From Chloracidobacterium sp. UBA3360 (GTDB lineage Bacteria > Acidobacteriota > Blastocatellia > Pyrinomonadales > Pyrinomonadaceae): DNA of 56,560 bases. Location of the stretch: contig DEQS01000036.1 of NCBI GenBank assembly GCA_002360555.1, forward strand, positions 1 to 56,560. The letters run 5' to 3'. Below, one piece after another: positions 9,159 through 16,766 of this stretch. A program made the position numbers and the translations under genes. Position 1 is the first letter of the stretch, and each line of letters begins with the position of its first letter. The notes beneath the pieces are model-generated. The model saw nothing but the letters and a program-made list of their open reading frames with translations. It had not been told where the DNA came from and searched no databases.

Positions 9159-9944
9159 TTGAGTACGATTATTTCATCTTCAGTCACCAATAAACTTGGG
9201 TATTCGATGGCGAATGCCGTCGCCGAGTATAGCCGTTCCGCAACGCTGTTCGATTCGGAACGTGCTATTTTGGACGAACTTTCGAATGAGATCTCAAACT
9301 CGCGAATTCTGGATATCGGTGTCGGCGGCGGGCGTACGACAAAACATCTGCTCGATCTAAGTTCAGATTATGTTGGGATCGACTACGTTCCGGAACTTGT
9401 CGCTAAGGCGAACGACCGGTTCCCGAACGCCAAACTTGGTGTAGGCGATGCTAGAGATCTAAGAGCCTTTTCTGACGAAAGTTTCGATTTTGTTCTATTC
9501 TCGTTTAACGGTCTGGATGCTCTTTCTCCCAACGACAGGCTTTTGGTGTTAGCCGAGGTTTACCGTGTTCTCAGGCCACACGGTGTATTCATGTTTTCGT
9601 CACATAACCGCGACTACAAGTATTTCAATAGGTTGCCGTGGCGGCGCAAATTCCAGTTCGACCAGGAGTTCCTGCGATTTTTCGCCTATTGCATGTATCA
9701 CCTTCCAAATCATTGGCGGATGAGGCGACACCAGATATTTACTGACGAATATGCGGTCGTTAACGATAGCGATCACCGGTTTTCACTCCTTCTCTATTAC
9801 ATCAGCCGCGACAGTCAAGTGAGACAACTCGAGTCGGCAGGTTTTGATCGGTGTCAGGCATACGACAGCGCGGGACGGCGTACACGGGGTGACAGATCGT
9901 CTCACTGGCTTTACTACGTTGCCCGAAAGAAAAAGATAAGTTAG
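9159..9944 (+). CDS. class I SAM-dependent methyltransferase
   Basis: A 261-residue cytoplasmic protein with a methyltransferase core. The SAM-binding motif I is ILDIGVGGGRTTK near residues 48-60, an acidic residue follows at the end of strand 2 (YVGIDYVPE), and FDFVLFSFNGLDAL is the motif IV strand. The C-terminal part is rich in Arg and aromatic residues. It probably O- or N-methylates a sugar or lipid-linked intermediate, or caps a chain, as in other polysaccharide loci; the substrate is unknown. The start appears to be TTG at 9159, with GCGAGG some 10 bases upstream. An ATG at 9207 is the fallback. Confidence 0.82.
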   Translation: MSTIISSSVTNKLGYSMANAVAEYSRSATLFDSERAILDELSNEISNSRILDIGVGGGRTTKHLLDLSSDYVGIDYVPELVAKANDRFPNAKLGVGDARDLRAFSDESFDFVLFSFNGLDALSPNDRLLVLAEVYRVLRPHGVFMFSSHNRDYKYFNRLPWRRKFQFDQEFLRFFAYCMYHLPNHWRMRRHQIFTDEYAVVNDSDHRFSLLLYYISRDSQVRQLESAGFDRCQAYDSAGRRTRGDRSSHWLYYVARKKKIS

Positions 9945-10032
9945 TTTTTCCTAGACTCTGGACCTCAACCCTCTTTACATTCAACAACTAGCCGCGTCAA
10001 AAAATGGAATTCATCCGCTTTTAGGACTCTTT

Positions 10033-10074
10033 CAAACCAGAAACACAAGTTCAATTTTTGAATAGGTTGGTTTG
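10033..10074 (+). promoter_or_regulatory. stem-loop in leader of the epimerase gene
   Basis: The arms CAAACCA (10033-10039) and TGGTTTG (10068-10074) enclose an inner hairpin TTCAA/TTGAA (10050-10054 and 10058-10062). The structure ends 6 bases before the ATG at 10081, where the ribosome site should be. The 136-base gap here is the largest within the polysaccharide locus and may hold a secondary promoter. The function is not known. Confidence 0.3.
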
Positions 10075-10080
10075 TAAACT

Positions 10081-11175
10081 ATGAGCGTAGCAATCGTTAC
10101 GGGCAGCTCCGGATTGATCGGCAGCGAGGCCGCAAAGTTTTTTCATGCACAAGGTTTTGACGTTGTCGGCATCGACAACAATATGCGCGAGTATTTTTTC
10201 GGCGCTGACGGCTCGGTCGACTGGAACACCAAGTCGCTAAAAGCCGCCTTGCCCGGATTCGTCCATTATTCGGCTGACATCCGCGATGCCGAGGCGATGA
10301 AAATGATATTTGCCCGATACGGCAAAAACATCTCTGTTGTCATCCACGCAGCCGCGCAGCCGAGCCATGATTGGGCGGCGAATGAACCGCTTACGGATTT
10401 TAGCGTCAATGCGACCGGCACGCTGATCTTGCTTGAGACGGTACGCGAGATCTGTCCCGACGCACCATTTATTTTCACCTCGACCAACAAGGTCTACGGC
10501 GACACGCCCAATGTGCTGCCGCTGGTTGAGCTCGCCACTCGCTGGGAGATCGACGAAACGCATCCGTATTTTGAGCACGGCATCGACGAAACGATGTCGA
10601 TCGACGCGTCAAAACACAGCGTTTTTGGCGCGAGCAAGGTCGCGGCCGACGTCATGACGCAAGAATATGGCCGCTACTTTGGCCTGAAAGCCGGCATCTT
10701 TCGCGGCGGATGCCTCACCGGCCCGGCACACTCGGGAGCGATGTTACATGGGTTTTTGGCATATTTGATCAAATGCATTGTTCATCGCAAGCCCTATACG
10801 ATCTTTGGCTATAAAGGTAAACAAGTGCGGGACAACATCCATTCCAACGACCTCGTCCGTGCATTTTGGCATTTCTACAAAGATCCCAAAGCTGGTGCCG
10901 TCTACAACATGGGCGGCAGCCGCCACAGCAATTGCTCGGTGCTCGAGGCTATCGAGATCGCCGAGGAGATCGCCGGCGAAGAGCTTTCGTACACCCTCTC
11001 AGACCAGGCCCGCGAGGGCGACCATATCTGGTGGGTCAGCGATGTGCGTAAATTTCAGCAGGATTATCCTGATTGGAATTACGAGCATGATCTGCGTTCG
11101 ATCATCACCGAGATCGTCGAGGCGACGGCAGCAAAACAGAGTGAGGAAATGCTCTACGAACTAGCGGCCGCATGA
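10081..11175 (+). CDS. NAD-dependent sugar epimerase/dehydratase (CDP-paratose 2-epimerase-like SDR)
   Basis: An extended short-chain dehydrogenase of 364 residues acting on a nucleotide sugar. The NAD-binding loop GSSGLIGSE is at residues 8-16, followed by the acidic strand-2 end VVGIDN. FRGGCLTGPAHSG and GYKGKQVRDNIHS match the substrate loop of CDP-tyvelose/paratose 2-epimerase relatives. In the usual Tyr-x3-Lys catalytic motif the tyrosine is phenylalanine (FGASK, F182 and K186). Because the rest is intact, either this subfamily uses another residue or it catalyses a different step. It overlaps the next gene by ATGA at 11172, showing translational coupling. Confidence 0.85.
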   Translation: MSVAIVTGSSGLIGSEAAKFFHAQGFDVVGIDNNMREYFFGADGSVDWNTKSLKAALPGFVHYSADIRDAEAMKMIFARYGKNISVVIHAAAQPSHDWAANEPLTDFSVNATGTLILLETVREICPDAPFIFTSTNKVYGDTPNVLPLVELATRWEIDETHPYFEHGIDETMSIDASKHSVFGASKVAADVMTQEYGRYFGLKAGIFRGGCLTGPAHSGAMLHGFLAYLIKCIVHRKPYTIFGYKGKQVRDNIHSNDLVRAFWHFYKDPKAGAVYNMGGSRHSNCSVLEAIEIAEEIAGEELSYTLSDQAREGDHIWWVSDVRKFQQDYPDWNYEHDLRSIITEIVEATAAKQSEEMLYELAAA

Positions 11176-11978
11176 TCGACAAAGGAAAACAAAACATATT
11201 AGGTATCGGCGTCAATGCCGTCGATTACGAAGCCGCGACCGAAAACATCATTCGTGCCGCGGCTGAAAAGCGCTCATTTGCAGTTAGTGCTCTGGCGGTT
11301 CACGGTGTGATGACTGGTGCACTGGACGATGTGCATCGCCACCGGCTAAATCAATTTGACCTCGTCGTGCCGGACGGACAACCCGTCCGCTGGGCGATGA
11401 AATGGCTCCACGGCGTTGAGCTGCCAGATCGTGTTTACGGGCCTGAGCTGACGCTGCGGGTTTGTGAACGCGCGGCCCGCGACGGACTGAGCATTTACCT
11501 CTACGGCAGCCGGCCCGAGGTGCTCGAAAAACTTGAGAGCAATCTGACGGCAAAGTTTCAGGGGCTGAAGATCGCGGGCAGCCAGCCGTCGCGTTTTCGT
11601 CAGGTAACCGAAGGCGAACAAGCTGAGATCATAGAAACCATAAAAGCGAGTGGAGCGTCGATCGTCCTTGTCGGGCTCGGGTGTCCGCGGCAAGAGACTT
11701 GGGTGTTTGAACACAGCGGTCCGCTTTCGATGCCGCTGTTAGCAGTCGGTGCGGCGTTTGATTTTCATGCCGGATTGCTGCCGCAAGCGCCCGCGTGGAT
11801 GCAAAAACGCGGACTCGAATGGCTCTATCGCCTCGTTCAGGAACCGCGTCGACTGATGCACCGTTACACGGTCATTAATACGCAGTATCTGATCTATATC
11901 GGATTGCAAATGGCCAAGATCCGCACCAAACGGCTCGAAGACACAGTCTCGCCGACGGGACAGATGAGGTTTGGCTAA
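11172..11978 (+). CDS. WecG/TagA/CpsF-family glycosyltransferase
   Basis: A 268-residue GT26 enzyme that would add a sugar, often ManNAcA or ManNAc in known members, to a lipid-linked acceptor at the membrane face. Typical features are the N-terminal VNAVDYEAATENI, VVPDGQPVRWAMKW in the middle, YLYGSRPEVLEKL, and the C-terminal VGLGCPRQETW followed by a basic amphipathic tail used for membrane contact. The start ATG overlaps the epimerase stop. Length and motif order are complete. The real donor sugar is not known. Confidence 0.9.
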   Translation: MIDKGKQNILGIGVNAVDYEAATENIIRAAAEKRSFAVSALAVHGVMTGALDDVHRHRLNQFDLVVPDGQPVRWAMKWLHGVELPDRVYGPELTLRVCERAARDGLSIYLYGSRPEVLEKLESNLTAKFQGLKIAGSQPSRFRQVTEGEQAEIIETIKASGASIVLVGLGCPRQETWVFEHSGPLSMPLLAVGAAFDFHAGLLPQAPAWMQKRGLEWLYRLVQEPRRLMHRYTVINTQYLIYIGLQMAKIRTKRLEDTVSPTGQMRFG

Positions 11979-11994
11979 CAGTCGTTCTAAGATC

Positions 11995-13371
11995 ATGCAA
12001 CAAGGCGGGCACACAATTAGCGTTCAACTTCCGCGGCTACTCCGCTGCGGTCTATTTGCGCTTGTGGTCCTGTCGATGTCATGTAAAACGCTGACTACCG
12101 CCGCGTCTGAAACGGACATCAACGCCCGTAATCAGACGGCACTTGCGACCGCACGCGAAAACATAAATAAGTACCGCAAGGGCGACGCCCGGATCAAGGT
12201 AGTCGACAGAGCAGGCCGTCCGGTCGCAAACGCACAACTCGAGATCAAGCAGGTAGCACATGCATTTAAATTTGGCTGTTATCTAAAGATAGACGATCTC
12301 GACCCCGCGAAACTTCCCGCGTACGAACGCCATTTCAAGGGGCTCTTTAATTACGCCGTCGTGGGCAATTACTGGAGCAATATCGAGAAAAAGCGCGGTG
12401 CGGAGAACTGGGCTTGGTATGACCGCGAGACACAGCTCAGTAAAGATCTCGGTCTACGCACTCAAGCCGCTCCGGTTCTGTGGGGAACTAATAAATATGG
12501 CTCGCCGGCGTGGCTGCCGAATGGGAAAGAGGAGCTGCTCTATGTAATACAGCAACGGGTGAAAAATGCCGTTACACGTTCGGCAGCGGTGTCGGACATT
12601 GAGATCGTCAACGAACCGCTCGCACCAACGACCGATGCGTTTGCCGGTTCAGGCACCGACAATTACATCGCATCCGCATTTCGCTGGGCAAAAGAATCAG
12701 CCCACGACAAGCGTTTTCTGATCAATGAATACGGCGTGTTTGGCTCGCGTCACGAGCACAACTACAATGCCGATAAATATTATCAATTGCTCGACGGCCT
12801 GATCAAAAACGATGTGCCTGTGGACGTCATCGGCATACAGGCGCATGCGAACGGTGAATGGTATGAGCCGTCAAACGTCGCCGCCGAACTGGAGCGTTAT
12901 TCGTCATTGGGTAAGCCCTTACAGATCACCGAATTTAGCGTCCAGACAAATAATTACGACGATCCCAAAGCGCCCCAACCGATATCCGGCAGTTACCGCA
13001 GCGGTGAATGGGATGCCGAAAAACAGGCCGAGTTTTACCGCGAGTTTTACACCGTCGCATTTGGCAGCCCGGCCGTCGAAGCGATCACGACGTGGGGACT
13101 CGACGACGAGCGTGCATGGCTGCCGGGCATCGGGCTGATCGACCGCAACGGCGAGCCAAAATCCGCGTATCGCGAACTTGACCGTCTCATCAATCACGAA
13201 TGGAAAACGACAGCAACTGGCGGCACTGACGCTAGCGGCACTTACAGATTGACCGGTTTTTTGGGCGAATATGAGGTCACGGCTACGACAAAGTCCGGCA
13301 AGCGAACATCGGCGAGATTTACGCTTGCTAAGGGCGGCCCGAACGAATGGACCGTCATCCTCGGAAATTAG
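11995..13371 (+). CDS. secreted GH10 glycoside hydrolase (endo-1,4-beta-xylanase-like)
   Basis: A 458-residue hydrolase expected to cut a beta-linked polysaccharide outside the inner membrane. It opens with a basic region and a hydrophobic stretch (FALVVLSMSCK); the Cys suggests a lipoprotein, though the lipobox is imperfect. A small beta-domain precedes the GH10 barrel. The acid/base Glu is E207 in IVNEPLAP and the nucleophile is E313 in ITEFSV. A C-terminal beta-sandwich (about 400-458) resembles a carboxypeptidase-regulatory or Ig-like module. Upstream TTG 11971 would overlap the GT26 gene by 8 bp and is the alternative start. Position inside a polysaccharide operon suggests it trims or releases the organism's own polymer rather than plant xylan; that is inference. 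Confidence 0.85.
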   Translation: MQQGGHTISVQLPRLLRCGLFALVVLSMSCKTLTTAASETDINARNQTALATARENINKYRKGDARIKVVDRAGRPVANAQLEIKQVAHAFKFGCYLKIDDLDPAKLPAYERHFKGLFNYAVVGNYWSNIEKKRGAENWAWYDRETQLSKDLGLRTQAAPVLWGTNKYGSPAWLPNGKEELLYVIQQRVKNAVTRSAAVSDIEIVNEPLAPTTDAFAGSGTDNYIASAFRWAKESAHDKRFLINEYGVFGSRHEHNYNADKYYQLLDGLIKNDVPVDVIGIQAHANGEWYEPSNVAAELERYSSLGKPLQITEFSVQTNNYDDPKAPQPISGSYRSGEWDAEKQAEFYREFYTVAFGSPAVEAITTWGLDDERAWLPGIGLIDRNGEPKSAYRELDRLINHEWKTTATGGTDASGTYRLTGFLGEYEVTATTKSGKRTSARFTLAKGGPNEWTVILGN

Positions 13372-13374
13372 ATT

Positions 13375-14517
13375 ATGCTGACCACCGAGATCTTATCAGG
13401 AGGCGAAGAGATCGTCCGCGGGCTTGCAGACGAGTGGGCGTCGCTGTGCGAAGAGGGTGCGAGCAACGAACCATTTTTGCGGCCCGAGTGGTTCGCGGCG
13501 TTTGTCAAAAACTTTGGCTGTAAGATCGATATCATCACCGTTCGCCGCGATGGGAAACTGCGGGCACTGCTGCCGCTGATGCGGTCGCGTTCGATGCTGC
13601 ACGGTGTGCCGGTGCGAAAACTTGAGGCGGTCTATAATCTCAACACGCAGAGGTTTGACCTTATCCACGGAGCCGACGAAGCTGAGAAACACGCGATCTT
13701 GCGACTTCTGTGGAAAGCGGTCCAGGGTCAGCCCGGCTGGGACGTGATGGAGATGCGGCTGGTCAAAAAAGAAAGCTGGCTAGCCGATCTGCTCGTCGTT
13801 GCGGAGGATGAGTCTAACAAGACGGGCGTCTGGGAAATGGACGCGGCTCCGTTCATCGCGCTGCCTTCGGGTACGGATTCTGAGATGACCATAAATGAAT
13901 TCCTCAACGGATCGAGAAAACATCTCCGCCAGCAGCTCGATCGCCGTACACGACGGCTAGATGAGATCGGAAGCGTCGAGCATGTCGTAACTCGGGAGTA
14001 TTCACCTGATCTGTTAGAACGATATTTTGAGCTTGAGACAAAGGGCTGGAAAGGCCGGCAGGGGACCGCTGTGACCGACGACGCGGCTGTGTCGCGGCTC
14101 CATCAAGATTTTGCCGCCGCAGTTTCAGATAAAGGGGCATTGCATGCGTACGAACTTAGACTCGATGGCAAGACCATTGCCATGAGCCTCAACATCTTGT
14201 GCGGCGGGCGGATGGTCCACTGGAAAACCTCGTATGACGAAGAGTACGCACGATATTCGCCGGGAAACCTTTTATTCAAAAAACTCGTGGCGGATTGCAT
14301 GGAGGCCAAAATTTGCGAGATCGACCTGCTAAGTCCGGCGACTGCAAACAAACGCTTTTGGGCGACGGGTGAAAGACAGCACGCTGCGTTTTACATATTT
14401 AACCGCGGGCTGGCCGGGACGCTGCTTCATAAATGGAAATTTACCGTGGTGAGCAGCCTGCGTGGGTTTAAATCAGGTTCGCGCGATGCCCTCATCCCGG
14501 CTCACGCCGCAAAATGA
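13375..14517 (+). CDS. CelD/BcsL-like GNAT-fold acyltransferase (first of two)
   Basis: A 380-residue protein of the acetyltransferase family often annotated CelD or BcsL, with a FemAB-like double GNAT fold. Visible marks are EWASLCEEG and FLRPEWFAAF near the N-terminus, then the second-half core LSLNILCGGRMVHWKTSYDEEYARYSPGNLL and the end motif EIDLLSPATANKRFWA. It is predicted cytoplasmic, and would transfer an acyl or acetyl group to a sugar or polymer precursor. It starts 3 bp after the GH10 stop and is followed after 3 bp by a paralogue. The acyl donor and acceptor are unknown. Confidence 0.8.
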   Translation: MLTTEILSGGEEIVRGLADEWASLCEEGASNEPFLRPEWFAAFVKNFGCKIDIITVRRDGKLRALLPLMRSRSMLHGVPVRKLEAVYNLNTQRFDLIHGADEAEKHAILRLLWKAVQGQPGWDVMEMRLVKKESWLADLLVVAEDESNKTGVWEMDAAPFIALPSGTDSEMTINEFLNGSRKHLRQQLDRRTRRLDEIGSVEHVVTREYSPDLLERYFELETKGWKGRQGTAVTDDAAVSRLHQDFAAAVSDKGALHAYELRLDGKTIAMSLNILCGGRMVHWKTSYDEEYARYSPGNLLFKKLVADCMEAKICEIDLLSPATANKRFWATGERQHAAFYIFNRGLAGTLLHKWKFTVVSSLRGFKSGSRDALIPAHAAK

Positions 14518-14520
14518 TCT

Positions 14521-15690
14521 ATGAACGGGATCGTCGTAAAAGTTAACCGCGAGACAGACGCTTTCGCTGAAATCCGGCAAGAGTGGCACGACCTGTTTGC
14601 CGCGTCCGGCGTAGCTCCGTTCTTGTCTTGGGAATGGTTACGTGCGTGGTTCGAAAGTTTTGGCGAAGGGAAGCGGCCGCATCTGGTGACCGCATATCGC
14701 GGTGACCGCCTGATCGGAATACTGCCGATGTTTAGCGAAGAAAAGCGCAGGTTCGGTATGCGTATCCGGCGGCTCGGGCTCGTCGGCGAAGGCGTTGGCG
14801 GGGCAGACTATCTAGGGCTGATCGCCCGTGCCGAGGACACATCCGAAGTGCTTGCCTCAATATTCGCCCATCTGTCATCGGACGAGGGAAGTGACGCGAT
14901 GCGGTTTGAGTATGTCGGTGCGGATTCTGCTCTGGCCGCCGGGCTTCGCCGTCCGGACTCCATTGCCGACATGGGATTTAGCCGAGTGCGTGAAACTGTC
15001 TCTGCGACGTGTCCGCAAATTGACCTCGCCGCCGGTTGGGACGCGGTGTTGCAACAGAGCAAGCGTGCGAGCAATTTCAAACGGCGGCTGAAGCAGATCG
15101 AAAAGTTGGCGGGTTACGAGTTTCGTTCCGTTACAGATCCGGTGGAAACAAGCGAGGCGTTTGAGAGATTTTTATCACTGCACGAACGGCGGTGGGCGGC
15201 GTCGGGCGGGTCCGAACTCAGCGGGCATCCTCGTCTGATCGAGTTTCAGCGGCGATTGGTACCGCAACTCGCGGCGGCGGGGCTCATTCGTTTTGACGAG
15301 CTATGGTTTGAAGAGACATGCCGCGGCTCGATCTACGGGCTCGAACACGACGGGAAATTTTATTATTACAACGCGGGCTACGATCTCGACTCTGCCAACC
15401 TAAGCGTCGGCCTTGTACTGCTTGGGTTATCGATACGCGCGGCAACACAGCGCGGGATCACGCTCTACGATTTCCTTCGCGGTGACGAAGCGTACAAATC
15501 CGATTGGGCAAACCGCCGTGCCGAGTTGGTCGATGTTAGCCTGCATCGCAACGCACGGCTCGCGCTAGCCGACGAAGGCATCGGCCGTGCCATCTCTGCG
15601 GCAAAGACATTTTCAGCGGGGCTTTTGCCGTCGCAAACGGTAGATATGCTTAAAACATGGCGGCGTAATTATCAGTTGTCGGGGCGTTGA
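14521..15690 (+). CDS. CelD/BcsL-like GNAT-fold acyltransferase (second of two)
   Basis: A 389-residue paralogue of the preceding protein by layout. The shared features are EWHDLFAASG and FLSWEWLRAWFES at the N-terminus, a polar middle with a basic acceptor helix (QSKRASNFKRRLKQIEK), and the second GNAT-like half with YYNAGYDLDSANLSVGLVL and YDFLRGDEAYKSDWA. The identity between the two copies looks low, so they may have different substrates. They may modify two positions of the polymer, or work as a heteromer. It lies in a tight operon and the GT2 gene follows after 9 bp. Confidence 0.82.
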   Translation: MNGIVVKVNRETDAFAEIRQEWHDLFAASGVAPFLSWEWLRAWFESFGEGKRPHLVTAYRGDRLIGILPMFSEEKRRFGMRIRRLGLVGEGVGGADYLGLIARAEDTSEVLASIFAHLSSDEGSDAMRFEYVGADSALAAGLRRPDSIADMGFSRVRETVSATCPQIDLAAGWDAVLQQSKRASNFKRRLKQIEKLAGYEFRSVTDPVETSEAFERFLSLHERRWAASGGSELSGHPRLIEFQRRLVPQLAAAGLIRFDELWFEETCRGSIYGLEHDGKFYYYNAGYDLDSANLSVGLVLLGLSIRAATQRGITLYDFLRGDEAYKSDWANRRAELVDVSLHRNARLALADEGIGRAISAAKTFSAGLLPSQTVDMLKTWRRNYQLSGR

Positions 15691-15699
15691 TTTACAGCA

Positions 15700-16683
15700 A
15701 TGAAACTTTCGATAGTCATCATCGGCCGCAACGAGGAACGCGGCATCGCAAAATGCGTCGAGGCCGCACAGGCCGCGGCGCGTGGCGTGGGCGGTGCCGA
15801 GATGATCTTTGTCGATTCTCATTCGACGGATAGGACGGTAGAGATCGTCAGCGGGTACGGCATCAAGGTGGTTACACTCGCGCCGGGGCTGCGGCTGTCG
15901 CCGTCGGCCGGGCGGTTTATGGGTTCGCAAGCCGCGACCGGCGAATACATCTTGTTCCTCGACGCTGACACGCTGATCTATCCAGACTTTTTGTGGCATG
16001 CCATCAGCTATATCGAGTCTGACCCGCAGATCGCCGGCGTCAATGGACAGATCGATGATCAAAGCGAATTTGGTGAAACGATCCTCGAATTAGACGAGCG
16101 GTACGATGAGCCCACCGATGTTAAATGGCTGCGCGGCCCGGCGTGTTTTTACCGCCGCGAGGCTTTACTCGAAGTAGGTTCTTTTGACCCCGAGCTCGCC
16201 ATGGAAGAGGAGGCCGAGCTTGGATTGCGGTTGATCAAAAATGGCCGGCGTTTAGCCGTGATACCGCACCCGATGGCGTGCCACACACGCTGTTATCACG
16301 GCGTGTCGGCCGCGAGCATTTTATCGACATTTGTACGGGATATGCGTGCTAAGCGGCTCGGCGAGATCACCAAAACCATCTCGCACGCCGCACGTGCCGG
16401 CAACGGCATCGCGTTCTGCTGGCTGCGGCTAAAAACAACCATACTGTTTGCCGTATGGGCGGCAATGATCGCCGTCTGTGCTCTGCTGCCAGCCGCCGTC
16501 TATCCGGCCATCATCGCCGCTTTGATCACAGCGGCCGGAGCATTAGCTCTCCTGCTAAAAAAACGCAGCCTCGGCCAGACGATCCTCTTTGTCCCCGCAA
16601 AGCTGCTAAACCTGATCGATATCCTCTCAGGCTTGCACAAGATCAACCTCACCGGGCGGCCAATAAGGCCAAATGTACAATAA
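15700..16683 (+). CDS. family 2 glycosyltransferase, membrane-anchored
   Basis: A 327-residue GT-A glycosyltransferase. IVIIGRNEERGI at residues 5-16 and DSHSTDRTVEI bind the nucleotide. LFLDADTLI is the metal-binding DxD strand, and EEEAELGLRLIKNGRR near 170 supplies the catalytic-base region (ED/EE). Two hydrophobic segments near residues 245-285 should anchor the C-terminus in the inner membrane. It is the last gene of the 16.7-kb polysaccharide locus on this strand and would add one sugar to the repeat unit. Donor and linkage cannot be read from sequence. Confidence 0.9.
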   Translation: MKLSIVIIGRNEERGIAKCVEAAQAAARGVGGAEMIFVDSHSTDRTVEIVSGYGIKVVTLAPGLRLSPSAGRFMGSQAATGEYILFLDADTLIYPDFLWHAISYIESDPQIAGVNGQIDDQSEFGETILELDERYDEPTDVKWLRGPACFYRREALLEVGSFDPELAMEEEAELGLRLIKNGRRLAVIPHPMACHTRCYHGVSAASILSTFVRDMRAKRLGEITKTISHAARAGNGIAFCWLRLKTTILFAVWAAMIAVCALLPAAVYPAIIAALITAAGALALLLKKRSLGQTILFVPAKLLNLIDILSGLHKINLTGRPIRPNVQ

Positions 16684-16712
16684 AAAATGCCAGCTGGTTT
16701 GACCCAGCCGGC
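16682..16712 (-). terminator. intrinsic terminator after the glycine-zipper gene
   Basis: A 9-bp stem with one mismatch (GCCAGCTGG at 16689-16697, CCAGCCGGC at 16704-16712) and a 6-base loop. Read on the minus strand it is followed by six T residues. It lies 55 bp past the stop of the minus-strand gene at 16767 and may also slow convergent transcripts. Confidence 0.5.
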
Positions 16713-16766
16713 TAATGCGTAAGGCCCACCATCACATAGGACTTACACAAAGTAAAAGCGGTTTAG

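Noticed and set aside
11995..13371. GH10 gene as a foreign insertion into the polysaccharide locus
   Set aside because: Spacing to both neighbours is tight and base composition and codon style match, so it looks like a long-standing operon member.
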